64,000 bases of DNA from an uncultured Parolsenella sp. (GTDB taxonomy: Bacteria; Actinomycetota; Coriobacteriia; Coriobacteriales; Atopobiaceae). The stretch spans positions 1 to 64,000 of the forward strand of contig NZ_CAKUIH010000009.1 in NCBI RefSeq assembly GCF_934660935.1. The letters are read 5' to 3'. Position numbers and translations under genes: made by a program. The notes under the pieces were generated by a model. The model searched no databases, was not told the DNA's origin, and saw only the letters and a program-made list of their open reading frames with translations. Shown here piece after piece: positions 8,126 through 16,591 of this stretch (its first letter is position 1; every line of letters begins with the position of its first letter).

Positions 8126-9055
8126 CTAGACCTCGCTCGGGGTCACGTCGACGGTGTCGCTACCATCCACGGCCTCGGCCTTCTTCGCCTTGTAGGCAGC
8201 AGCGGCGGCAGCGGCTCGTTCGGCCATCGTGGGCTCGCGAGGCTTGGGCTCCTGCTCGGCAACCTCGAGCTCGGGGAGGTCGAGGGCGAAGGCGACGGCG
8301 TCAGGCAGGAGGCCCTCGGGAAGGGCGTCCTCGAAGGTGCCGTCATCGCAGGCCGCGGCGATGGCGGGGTCGATCGGGAGCGTGCCGAGCACGGGCAGGC
8401 TGTAGCCAGCGGCGACCTCCGCGAGCTTGCTCTCGCCAAAGACCGCGATGTGCTCGCCGCAGTGCGGGCAAACCGCGTAGCTCATGTTCTCCACAAGGCC
8501 GAGAACCGGAATCTCCATCTGGGCCGCCATGTTCACGGCCTTGCCCACGATCATCGAGACGAGGTCCTGCGGGCTGGTGACGATGACGATGCCCTCGATT
8601 GGAAGGCTCTGGAAGACGGTGAGCGCGACGTCGCCCGTTCCGGGAGGCATGTCGACGAGCATGTAGTCAATGTCACCCCACGCGGTGTCACCCCAGAACT
8701 GGCGAATGGCTCCGCCAAGGACGGGACCCCTCCACAGGACGGGCTGCGACTCGTCCTCAAGGACGAGGTTGGCGCTCATGACCTTGACGCCATGCTTCGA
8801 GACGCACGGGAGAAGGTGGCCGTCCTCGACCTGGGCGCGCTTGTCGGCCATGCCAAACATGTGCGGGATGGAGGGACCGGTGATGTCCGCGTCGAGGATG
8901 GCGACGGTCTTGCCGGCGCGCGAGAGCTCGCGGGCGAGGATGCCCGTCACGAGGGACTTGCCCACGCCTCCCTTGCCGGAGACGACGCCGATGAGGTGGT
9001 GCACGCGCGAAAGATCGCCCAGCTCAAACTGGGGAATGCCGTTCTGATCTGCCAT
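8126..9055 (-). CDS. Mrp/NBP35-family ATP-binding Fe-S carrier protein
   Basis: 309 residues. It has the deviant Walker A of the family (GKGGVGKS) near residue 28, DADITGPSIPH, the switch MLVDMPPGTGD, and a CPHCGEH motif giving the Cys-x-x-Cys used to hold a bridging 4Fe-4S cluster in the dimer. Family members load Fe-S clusters onto apoproteins, which fits the two flavoproteins downstream only loosely. The C-terminus is a charged Ala/Lys-rich tail. The ATG at 9055 has GGAG 6 nt upstream; the open frame beyond it has no family similarity. Confidence 0.9.
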   Translation of the reverse strand: MADQNGIPQFELGDLSRVHHLIGVVSGKGGVGKSLVTGILARELSRAGKTVAILDADITGPSIPHMFGMADKRAQVEDGHLLPCVSKHGVKVMSANLVLEDESQPVLWRGPVLGGAIRQFWGDTAWGDIDYMLVDMPPGTGDVALTVFQSLPIEGIVIVTSPQDLVSMIVGKAVNMAAQMEIPVLGLVENMSYAVCPHCGEHIAVFGESKLAEVAAGYSLPVLGTLPIDPAIAAACDDGTFEDALPEGLLPDAVAFALDLPELEVAEQEPKPREPTMAERAAAAAAAYKAKKAEAVDGSDTVDVTPSEV

Positions 9056-9240
9056 TGGGGCTCCGTTTCTTGGAAACGCGACGACGCATGGCGCGCCCTC
9101 GCCGCTTTGGAACACGGATTCCATTCTACCCATGCGGCGGACGCGACGGCGGCGCGGGCGCGGGACGGCGGGCAGGGTCAGCGCGAGACGCCGGCGCGGC
9201 GAGGCACCGAGACAGCCTGAACCGCGCACGGCCCCGCTCC

Positions 9241-9975
9241 CTAGCCCTCGCGGTTGAGCTCGTCGATGATCGCAGGGAGGGCGTCCGCGAGCTCGCTCAT
9301 GCGGCCGCACCAGACGGCGCGACGCGGATGGGTGTGGCCCACGTAGGCGGTGCGCATGCCGATGTCCGGGCGCGGGAAGTCGCGGCGGGCGTCATTGCCA
9401 ACCATGAGACACTCGCTGGGAGCAAGGCCGATCGCCGAGACAAACTCCTCGTAATAGCGCGCCTTCGGCTTGAGGCGCGTCGAGTTGCCGGAGTGGCTCA
9501 CGCGGAGAAACGGCGCATCCTCGATACCAGCCCAGCCCATGCGCGCGTGAATGCAGCTCTCGGAGAAGCTCGGGTTCGTCGCCAACGCCACGGAAAGGCC
9601 CAGTTCGCCGGCCCGTTCGATGGCGTCGAGGCCACCCGGCATCGGGCGTGCGGCAACCAGGCCGGCGCCGCGGCGCGGCAGGATCTCGCGCTCGTAATAG
9701 CCGATGGCATCCGCGATGGCCGCATCTCCCACGGGAACGCCGCTCACGCGCTCGAACTCCGCATTGAAGACCTCTTGGTTGGTGAGGCCATCGGCACGCG
9801 CGTCATTGCTCACGGCGAGGTAGCCGCGAGCGTACGCCATGCCAAACAAGAGCGTGGGCGCCCCGGAGATGCTCGAGAGGATGCGCGACGTGTCAGCTAC
9901 GTAGGCGCTCATGAACGCCGTGAGGTTGATGTCGAGCAGCGTGTCGTCCATGTCAAAGAGGACGGCTTTAATCAT
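9241..9975 (-). CDS. HAD-superfamily hydrolase
   Basis: 244 residues. Motif I is FDMDDTL at residues 7-13 (nucleophile Asp and acid/base Asp), motif II is the Thr in LATNPSF, the motif III lysine is in RLKPKARYY, and motif IV is MVGNDARRDF. A helical cap sits between motifs I and II, so this is a type C1 cap phosphatase. The substrate is not predictable. The ATG at 9975 follows AAGGAG with 5 nt spacing. It stands alone between an intergenic gap and the Mrp operon. Confidence 0.88.
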   Translation of the reverse strand: MIKAVLFDMDDTLLDINLTAFMSAYVADTSRILSSISGAPTLLFGMAYARGYLAVSNDARADGLTNQEVFNAEFERVSGVPVGDAAIADAIGYYEREILPRRGAGLVAARPMPGGLDAIERAGELGLSVALATNPSFSESCIHARMGWAGIEDAPFLRVSHSGNSTRLKPKARYYEEFVSAIGLAPSECLMVGNDARRDFPRPDIGMRTAYVGHTHPRRAVWCGRMSELADALPAIIDELNREG

Positions 9976-10133
9976 GCTAGCTCCTTCTATTTTGCGTGAG
10001 CCTTCATTCTACCCACTGGAGCACCGCAGTCCGCGGTCTTCCACGCGCACTGTACCCTGGCGCGTGCCGAATAGCCACCCCTGTCCCGAGCAAGCGCCCC
10101 GACACATTCCCATCGCATCTCGGCACAAATAAC

Positions 10134-10155
10134 GGGGCGTCCCGAGGGACGCCCC
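10134..10155 (-). terminator. Hairpin after the LPXTG gene
   Basis: GGGGCGTCC-CGAG-GGACGCCCC is a perfect 9-bp stem 37 nt past the stop of the surface-protein gene. The minus-strand tract that follows (GTTATTTG) is poor in T, so termination efficiency is uncertain. Confidence 0.6.
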
Positions 10156-10191
10156 GCATGCGTTACCGCATATGCCTGGCAACTAGCTTGC

Positions 10192-11733
10192 CTAGTTGTT
10201 GTGCCTGCGCGCGAAGATGGCACCCGCAACGGCGATGACTCCGACAACCGCAACCACGACCATCGTCGTGACGTTGTTGGTGTCACCGGTCTGCGGCAGG
10301 ACCTTGCCGCCGGCGTTAGACGCGTTGGCATTCGAAGCATTGCCGGCGCCAGCGTTGCCCGTGTCAGCAGAGCCATTCGACTGGGTGGCGTTCTTCGTCC
10401 ACTTGGCGACGAGGGTCACGTCAGAGGTGGGAACATACGTCTCGTCGACCTTCTGGTCGCCAACGTACCAACCAGCGGCGGTGTAGCCCTCGACAGCCGG
10501 AACCTCAGGCAGAGAACCAAGGGCGCGACCGCTCCTGACCGTGACGGGATCGACGGAGCCGTGACCGTTGGTCTCGAAGCTGACGACGTAGTTGACGCGC
10601 TCGACGGCGCTGTCATCGAGACCGGTCTCCTTAGCGAAGTCACGGGCGGCATCGGCATCGGCGAAGAAGACCTTCGCGTTGCCGACGTTGACCGCCGAGG
10701 TGGACCCGGCAATGGCGTCAGCCATGTTGACGACCTTGAAGCTATCGCCGCTACGGAGCATGGCTGCATTGAGAGAAACGAACCTGGCGTTGCTGGAGGC
10801 ATCGGCGAAGGTGCCGCCGTCAATGGTGACGTTCGCCGCCACCTCGTCACTCGGCGTATTGAGCTCGGGGTTGACGGTCGTGCCTGCGGTGGCGGTGATG
10901 GTGCCGGCGACATAGCCGCCCGTGACATTGAGGGACGGGGTCGTGGTGGCACCGCTGTACTTGACGACGACCACATCACCGGAGATCGAACCGCCGGCCA
11001 CCTTGAGGCTGCCGGGAGTCGAGTCGTCATAAGAGAGGTTGGTGACGAGGCCGTCGATCTCACCGGACTTGATGGTCGCAGTGCCCCAGTTCTGGAAACC
11101 GTTCGAGCTAACGACCTTGCCACCGTCCATGACGAGGGTGCCCTCGTTCTTGAGGCCGATCATGACGGGCTGCTCGATAGTGCCGCCAGTGAAGTCCATG
11201 GTGCCGCCGTTGCGGAAGCAGGAGGAGAACCCGCTCTTGCCACTGACGGTGCCACCGCTCATCTTCAGGCTACCCGACTCGTTATTGACAACGTACCAGC
11301 TGTTGCCGTTGGCGACACCGGGAGTACCGGCCTCGGCACTGCGGGTGAAAGTGCCACCGGCGATGGTGGCGTCTCCCCCATCGTTGTAGAGAGCCGCACA
11401 GGCGTGGCTCACGTTGTCGACGGTACCCTGGCCGGTGATGGTGAGGGCGCCGTTGTTGGTAATGGTGTGCTTGCCAGAATCATTCGTGAGCGTGTGGCCG
11501 TTCAGGTCGAGCGTGACCGTCCTGCCGGCAGGCACGGTCATGCTATAGGTGACGTCATCGCCAAGGGTAATGATTCTGACGTTCGCATCGTCCAGGGCCG
11601 CCTGCAGGGTGGTGGCATCCGTGACGACGGTGCCGTCCTCAGCCAGCGCCGGCGCCGGGGCGGCACCCAGCGCAACCGCGAGTACCGCCGCCGCGACGGC
11701 AGCGACACCCTTCTTGAAACTCCTCACTCTCAT
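10192..11733 (-). CDS. LPXTG-anchored beta-helix surface protein
   Basis: 513 residues. A signal peptide (MRVRSFKKGVAAVAAA, then ALA before Glu) leads a domain of about 350 residues made of short Gly/Thr-rich strands (GGTIEQP, GGKVVSS, GGSISGD and similar) typical of a parallel beta-helix of the pectate-lyase or adhesin kind. A region near residues 400-460 (VSFETNGHGS through LVAKW) matches the Listeria-Bacteroides repeat. An Asn/Ala-rich spacer, LPQTG, a hydrophobic segment and RRHNN follow, so sortase anchors it to the wall. The ATG at 11733 follows AAGGAGG with 5 nt spacing. Role in adhesion is inference. Its promoter region carries a G8 run. Confidence 0.88.
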   Translation of the reverse strand: MRVRSFKKGVAAVAAAVLAVALGAAPAPALAEDGTVVTDATTLQAALDDANVRIITLGDDVTYSMTVPAGRTVTLDLNGHTLTNDSGKHTITNNGALTITGQGTVDNVSHACAALYNDGGDATIAGGTFTRSAEAGTPGVANGNSWYVVNNESGSLKMSGGTVSGKSGFSSCFRNGGTMDFTGGTIEQPVMIGLKNEGTLVMDGGKVVSSNGFQNWGTATIKSGEIDGLVTNLSYDDSTPGSLKVAGGSISGDVVVVKYSGATTTPSLNVTGGYVAGTITATAGTTVNPELNTPSDEVAANVTIDGGTFADASSNARFVSLNAAMLRSGDSFKVVNMADAIAGSTSAVNVGNAKVFFADADAARDFAKETGLDDSAVERVNYVVSFETNGHGSVDPVTVRSGRALGSLPEVPAVEGYTAAGWYVGDQKVDETYVPTSDVTLVAKWTKNATQSNGSADTGNAGAGNASNANASNAGGKVLPQTGDTNNVTTMVVVAVVGVIAVAGAIFARRHNN

Positions 11734-11788
11734 ACGTTCCTCCTTGTTGTGCCATAAGGCGATTGCCGAGTCTCCGTGCATTTCAGTA

Positions 11789-11832
11789 ATTGTAGTCCCC
11801 CCCCTCTGAATTCCTATAGCCAGAATAGGAAT
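11789..11832 (-). promoter_or_regulatory. Promoter region of the LPXTG gene with G8 tract and inverted repeat
   Basis: On the minus strand an inverted repeat (ATTCCTAT, 7-nt loop, ATAGGAAT; 11810-11832) is followed by a run of eight G (11797-11804) and a -10-like TACAAT (11789-11794), about 55 nt before the start codon. No good -35 hexamer is visible. The G8 lies where the -35/-10 spacer would be. Confidence 0.5.
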
Positions 11833-11842
11833 AATCTCGGAC

Positions 11843-11876
11843 AAAAAAGGGGCGCCCGCCTTACAGCGGACGCCCC
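11843..11876 (-). terminator. Intrinsic terminator after the phosphodiesterase gene
   Basis: An 11-bp stem with one mismatch (GGGGCG...CGCCCC, 11849-11876) is followed on the minus strand by six T (11843-11848). It ends the Ugp-like operon. Confidence 0.85.
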
Positions 11877-11889
11877 AAAAGGCGCGTTC

Positions 11890-13164
11890 CTATAGCCCCT
11901 CCGAGAAGAAGCTCCTTCCATCAAGCGCGGCCTCGTCGAAGGGAATCCCCGCGGCCTTCATCATGGTCGGAGCCTCGTCAACCAGGCGCAGACCCTGGTA
12001 GCGTCCCGGCTTGACGCCGGGGCCAGCCATGATGAAGCACGGCTTCTCTCCCCTGAAGGGCATGTGCCCGTGCGTGGCAAGGCTGTACTTGTAGTCGTCG
12101 CCGCCGGCGGGCGTCACGAGCGGGCCTTCCGCGTCGTCGCCAAAGGCGTAGTTCGGAGCGGCCTCGAAGATGTAGGAGAAGTCCCCAGCGATGTGGAAAC
12201 GCTGCCTCGCCTCGTCGTTCGTGAGAGCGTCGGTCACGTAGCCCTCGTCAAACAGCGGCGCGAGGGCCTTCATCGCAGGCTCCAGGTACGCCTCATCCTT
12301 CACGAAGAGCTCGGCGGAGATGCCACCAGACTGCACGTAGGCGTTCCAGAAACTGACCTCCCCTGCCTCGTCGACCTCGAGAAGGCCGGCCTTGGCAAGA
12401 AGCACGTTGGCGGAGAGCTTGTAGTCGACCTCCAGGTGGCCGTGGTCGCCAAGGACGCAGATCACCGTGTCACCGAGCACGTTCGCGTCCTCAAGGGCGC
12501 GGAAGGTGCGGCAGAGCCACTCGTCGTGGAGGCGGAGCGCCTCCTGCACCTCGGGGGCGTGGTTGCCCGCGACGTGCCTCACGTGATCGAGATGCGCCTG
12601 GTGGTCGAGGATGACCTGGGGTGCCCGTTCGCGAATCAGGTCCTCGAGGCAACGTATCTCGAACTCGTCATACGAGGGATGGGTCGCGTGGGCGACATCA
12701 TGCTCGTTGAGATAGCGGGACGCATACTCCCAGCCGGCGTCGTTGCAACCGTCGCGGTAGACCGCCTCCACGGTGGGATACGCGCTCCACTTCCAGATCT
12801 CCGGGATGTCATAAGTGACGGGGGCGTTGGCACTCACCGGCCAGCCGACGGACGCCGTCGTCATCCCAGCCTCGGACGCCCAGTCGAAGACCGTCGGGAC
12901 CTTGATCGCAGAGTAGTCCCAGTACCACTCCTCGTTCCTGCTGGCAGGGTCGAGCTTCTGGTTGTGGGGAACGCCCGTGCGCTCGGGCCAGCAACCAGAT
13001 CCGATGCTCGCATGGCAGACGTAGGTGAGCGTCGGATAGACGCTCTCGACGTGCTCGAAGACCGCCGCGTTCTCGAGGAGCCTCGAGAATCCGGGGAGAT
13101 GGCGCGTGTCGGGCAGGTCGGTCGTGAAGAGGGCATCCACGCAGACGACAAGAAGCCTATGCAT
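11890..13164 (-). CDS. Type I phosphodiesterase/nucleotide pyrophosphatase family protein
   Basis: 424 residues of the alkaline-phosphatase superfamily. The metal-binding Asp is in VVCVDALF, the Thr nucleophile in YPTLTYVCHASIGSG, and later metal ligands in VLGDHGH and THGHMPFRG. No signal peptide is seen, so it probably acts in the cytosol. It is the last gene of the Ugp-like importer operon, 13 nt after the solute-binding gene, which suggests it cleaves an imported phosphodiester such as a glycerophosphodiester (inference). I chose the ATG at 13162-13164 with GGGAGG upstream; an earlier in-frame ATG would overlap the preceding stop codon. Confidence 0.85.
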   Translation of the reverse strand: MHRLLVVCVDALFTTDLPDTRHLPGFSRLLENAAVFEHVESVYPTLTYVCHASIGSGCWPERTGVPHNQKLDPASRNEEWYWDYSAIKVPTVFDWASEAGMTTASVGWPVSANAPVTYDIPEIWKWSAYPTVEAVYRDGCNDAGWEYASRYLNEHDVAHATHPSYDEFEIRCLEDLIRERAPQVILDHQAHLDHVRHVAGNHAPEVQEALRLHDEWLCRTFRALEDANVLGDTVICVLGDHGHLEVDYKLSANVLLAKAGLLEVDEAGEVSFWNAYVQSGGISAELFVKDEAYLEPAMKALAPLFDEGYVTDALTNDEARQRFHIAGDFSYIFEAAPNYAFGDDAEGPLVTPAGGDDYKYSLATHGHMPFRGEKPCFIMAGPGVKPGRYQGLRLVDEAPTMMKAAGIPFDEAALDGRSFFSEGL

Positions 13165-13177
13165 CAACGGCACCTCC

Positions 13178-14506
13178 CTAGGCATTCTGGGCGAGGACGG
13201 AGGTCGCCTGCTCCGCCGCGGCCTTCAGCTTGTCCTCGGGGTTCTCGCCGGTGCTCATGACACCCTCGAACGCGTCGACGTAAATCTTGGCGGCCTCGTC
13301 GAAGCCGGAGTTCATGCAGTCGCCGACCGCGTACTCGAGCTGGTCGAAGGCGACCTGGTACTCGGGCATCTCAGCGTAGGCGTCCTTGATGCGATCGTCG
13401 TCGGAGGCGGACTTGCGGGTCAGGAGGTAGCCGGTCTTGAGGTGGTTCTTCACGCTCGCGTCCTTGCTCGTCATGAAGTTGATGAGCTCGGCCGCGGCCT
13501 CGCGGCGCTCGCCCTCGATGCTGCCGCACATCACGAGGTTGCAGCCACCGGTCGGAACCTTGTTCTGCGCGTTCTTGGGGATGAAGCCAACGCTCACCTC
13601 GTAGCCGCCCTGCTCCGCCAGGCTCATCGCGTTGGTGAGGCCGGCGGTCGAGGAGGTCCACATGGCGATCTGCTGGTTGGCGGCATTGGAGTCGAGGGTG
13701 TCGGAGGCGTTGGTGCCCGCGACGAACGAGAAGTTGTGGTTGGCGACGTTGTCCTGGAACCAGCGGACCATGTCGACCGCAGGGTCGTCGGCGAAGGTCG
13801 CCTTCGTGCCGAGGATACCGTCACCCCAGAGCGAACCGCCGTTGCAGAAGGAGAAGGCCTCGAGCAGCCAGGTGTCGGAGCTAAAGCCGAAGCCCTTGAC
13901 GCCGACCTTGGCGAGGGCGTCGGACGCCTTGACCATGTCATCCCAGGTGGCGGGGGCGACTGAAGCGTCGAGGCCGGCCTTCTCGAAGAGGGTCTTGTTG
14001 TAGTAGAGAATCGGCGTCGACCTCAGGTACGGCACGCCGTAGAGCTTGCCGTCGACCTGACAGTTCTCCATGAGGCCGGGCCAGAAGTCGTTGAGGTCGT
14101 CATCGGCGACGAACTCGTCGATCGGCTGGATCATGCCGCCGTCGGCGAAGACCTTGGTCGAGTTGATGACCATGACGCAGACGTCAGGCGCCTCGCCGGC
14201 AACGAACGCGCTCTTGAGCTTGGAGTTGAGGTCGTCATAGGAGCCCTGGGACTCTGCGGTGACGTGGATGCCCTTCTCCTTGCCCACCGTATCGTTGAAC
14301 TCCTGGATGCGCTCCTCGTTGTTCTCCTTGATCTTGTCGGTCCAGCAGTACCAATAGGTGAGCTCGATGGTGCCGTCAGAGGAGGTGCTGGCAGCAGGGC
14401 TGGCCGCGCCGCCGTCGCCCGAGCAGGCGGAAAGACCAGCGAGCGCGGCGGCGCCCGTGGCGGTGGCTCCGAGCTTGACGAACTGACGGCGAGAGAGGTC
14501 CTTCAT
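13178..14506 (-). CDS. ABC transporter solute-binding lipoprotein (family 1, UgpB-like)
   Basis: 442 residues. The N-terminus SRRQFVKLG followed by LSAC combines a twin-arginine motif and a lipobox, so it is an exported lipoprotein. The body follows the UgpB pattern: TYWYCWTD strand, STPILYYNKTLFEKAGLD, and an AMWTSSTAG segment, consistent with sn-glycerol-3-phosphate, a glycerophosphodiester or a sugar as ligand. It is the fourth gene of a minus-strand operon with ATPase and two permeases upstream and a phosphodiesterase downstream. The 242-bp gap ahead of it holds a palindrome. The ATG at 14506 has AAAGGA upstream. Confidence 0.87.
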   Translation of the reverse strand: MKDLSRRQFVKLGATATGAAALAGLSACSGDGGAASPAASTSSDGTIELTYWYCWTDKIKENNEERIQEFNDTVGKEKGIHVTAESQGSYDDLNSKLKSAFVAGEAPDVCVMVINSTKVFADGGMIQPIDEFVADDDLNDFWPGLMENCQVDGKLYGVPYLRSTPILYYNKTLFEKAGLDASVAPATWDDMVKASDALAKVGVKGFGFSSDTWLLEAFSFCNGGSLWGDGILGTKATFADDPAVDMVRWFQDNVANHNFSFVAGTNASDTLDSNAANQQIAMWTSSTAGLTNAMSLAEQGGYEVSVGFIPKNAQNKVPTGGCNLVMCGSIEGERREAAAELINFMTSKDASVKNHLKTGYLLTRKSASDDDRIKDAYAEMPEYQVAFDQLEYAVGDCMNSGFDEAAKIYVDAFEGVMSTGENPEDKLKAAAEQATSVLAQNA

Positions 14507-14573
14507 GAGGTATGTCCTTTCGATTTCACATGCGTAATGGCTTGGTTTTCGTTATCGGCACAGGACTCCCCCA

Positions 14574-14585
14574 CCTCCGCGGAGG
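14574..14585. promoter_or_regulatory. Palindrome between permease and solute-binding genes
   Basis: CCTCCGCGGAGG is a perfect 12-bp palindrome within the 242-bp gap (14507-14748) that separates the second permease gene from the binding-protein gene. It could be an operator for an internal promoter or an mRNA hairpin protecting the downstream message. The rest of the gap is GC-rich with GGGCACGGGCG repeats and no gene. Confidence 0.35.
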
Positions 14586-14748
14586 GGTACAAGAGAGAAG
14601 CCTGTTGTTTTTGATCACGTGCGATGTGTCAGGCGGAGGCCCGGCCAGCGCTTGGCATGCGCGGCACTGACAGGCCAGACATGGGCGGGCACGGGCGCGC
14701 GGACGACTCGCGCGGGCACGGGCGCCGCGTGCGATGGCCGTGGCTTCG

Positions 14749-15600
14749 CTACTTGTCGCCCAGGTACGAGAACGCCTTCACGATGTGCTTGTTCGCGAAG
14801 AGGTAGACCACCATGATCGGGGCCGTCAGCACGACGTTCGCCGCCATCAGCAGGTGGAAGTTCACGCCAGACTCGGACGCCTTGAGTGCGGCGACGCCAA
14901 CGGGCAGCGTGCGAGCGAGGTCCTTGGTGGTGAGGACGAGGGGCCAGAAGTAGTCGTTCCAGGTCCCGATGAAGGTCAGCAGCGCCAGGGTTACAAGAGT
15001 CGGCATTGCCATCGGCAGGAACAGCTTGAAGATGATCGTCAGCTCGCTCGCGTGGTCGAGCTTAGCGGCCTCGATGAGCTCCGGCGGCATCTTGTTGAAT
15101 GTCTGGCGCAGCATGAAAATATTGAAGGCGCTCGTGGCGAACGGCAGCACCAGGGAGGCGTAGGAGTTGATCATGTGCCAGCGAGAGAACATGATGAAGA
15201 TGGGCAGGAACACGAGCTGGACCGGCACCATCATCGTGACGAGCGTGATGCCAAACAGGACCTTCTTGCCACGGAAGCGATACTGCGAGAAGGCGTAGGC
15301 CGCGGGGATCACGGTGAGTGTCTGGCACACGAGCGTCGCCAGGGTGACGATGATCGAGTTCCTCAGGTAGACCCCAAAGGGGCCGGACTCCAGCGCGTCG
15401 ACGTAGTTCTGCCACTGCGGATTTGCCGGCAGGATCGAAGGCGGGAACTGCATGGTCTCGCCAAGCGTCTTGAGCGAGCTCGAGACCATCCAGAAGAACG
15501 GGAAGAAGAAGACGAGCACGAGAAGGATGTCGATCGCGAGCCTCCCCGCCGAGCGGACGGCGCGGCGCGCCGGCATCCCGTGCTTGGTCGTGGATTGCAT
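14749..15600 (-). CDS. ABC transporter permease (MalG/UgpE type)
   Basis: 283 residues with six predicted membrane helices. The EAA loop that contacts the ATPase is visible as ELIEAAKLDHASELTIIF. The MVPVQLVFLPIF and TFIGTWNDYFWPL segments are typical of the second permease of carbohydrate importers of this class. The start at 15598-15600 follows AGGAG with 8 nt spacing, 10 nt after the stop of the first permease gene. The longer open frame upstream is not conserved. Confidence 0.9.
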   Translation of the reverse strand: MQSTTKHGMPARRAVRSAGRLAIDILLVLVFFFPFFWMVSSSLKTLGETMQFPPSILPANPQWQNYVDALESGPFGVYLRNSIIVTLATLVCQTLTVIPAAYAFSQYRFRGKKVLFGITLVTMMVPVQLVFLPIFIMFSRWHMINSYASLVLPFATSAFNIFMLRQTFNKMPPELIEAAKLDHASELTIIFKLFLPMAMPTLVTLALLTFIGTWNDYFWPLVLTTKDLARTLPVGVAALKASESGVNFHLLMAANVVLTAPIMVVYLFANKHIVKAFSYLGDK

Positions 15601-15610
15601 AAGGGAGCTC

Positions 15611-16591
15611 CTAACGGTAGTGGACGCGCTTCTCGAGCACCTTGAAGTAGACGACTGCGAAGATGGCGACGAGGACCAGCGGCACCATGCCGATGGCCGC
15701 GGCATAGCCCACCTTGTAGAACTTGAACGCGTACTGGTAGAGGGAGAACACGATAGTGTTCGTGGCGTTCTGCGGCCCTCCCTGCGTCATGATCTGGATC
15801 GTCTCGAAGACCTTGAGCGAGGAGATGACCTCGACGATCACCAGGAAGAAGAGGGTCGGCGACACGATGGGCAGGGTGATCTTCCAGAAGGTGGCCCAGG
15901 GCTTCGCGTGGTCGAGCTCGGCCGCCTCGTAGAGGTTCTCCGGGACGGACTGCAGCGCCGAGGTGAGGATCAGCGCGTCATAGCCGACGGACTTCCAGAC
16001 GGAGATCGCAATGAGCGAGGCGAGCGCCACGCGAGAGTCTCCGAGCCAGTCGACGGGAGACACCCCGAAGACGGAGAGGATCTGGTTAAGCAGGCCATAA
16101 TCCCTGTTCATGATCCAGAGCCACAGGAGGGAGATCGAGGCGAGCGAGATCACGTAGGGCGAGAAGATGACTGCCTGGAGGAATCGGTTCCTACGGCTCG
16201 CGCGCTTGAGGTGAAGGGCACAGAGCATGCCGAAGGAGACCGAGAGACCCACCGTGAAGACCATGTAGATCAGCGTGCTGACGAGCGTCTGGCGGAACTG
16301 CACGTCCTGGAACAACGTGACGTAGTTCTGAAGGCCCACGAATACCCTCTCCGGATTGACGAGGTTCCACTCGCAGAGGGAGAGACCACCCATCTCGAAT
16401 ATCGGATAGATCCAGAAGACCGCGAGGATCACGATCGAAGGGGCGATGGCGGCGTAGGGGCGAAGCGCGCGGAGCACCCTCTTCGCGTTCAGGCGCTCGC
16501 CCGCCTTGCTCTCCCTCGAGTTGCCGCTTGTCTTCCCCGCACCCAGGCGCCCCGTCGTCTTCTCCGGGATGGCCGCAATGCTTGCCTCCAT
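15611..16591 (-). CDS. ABC transporter permease (MalF/UgpA type)
   Basis: 326 residues. A charged cytoplasmic N-terminus of about 45 residues precedes six predicted membrane helices starting at AAIAPSIVILAVFW. The EAA loop reads ENLYEAAELDHAKPWATFW. It pairs with the following permease gene to form the membrane channel of the importer. Its ATG overlaps the stop of the ATPase gene by one base (TGATG). Confidence 0.9.
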   Translation of the reverse strand: MEASIAAIPEKTTGRLGAGKTSGNSRESKAGERLNAKRVLRALRPYAAIAPSIVILAVFWIYPIFEMGGLSLCEWNLVNPERVFVGLQNYVTLFQDVQFRQTLVSTLIYMVFTVGLSVSFGMLCALHLKRASRRNRFLQAVIFSPYVISLASISLLWLWIMNRDYGLLNQILSVFGVSPVDWLGDSRVALASLIAISVWKSVGYDALILTSALQSVPENLYEAAELDHAKPWATFWKITLPIVSPTLFFLVIVEVISSLKVFETIQIMTQGGPQNATNTIVFSLYQYAFKFYKVGYAAAIGMVPLVLVAIFAVVYFKVLEKRVHYR

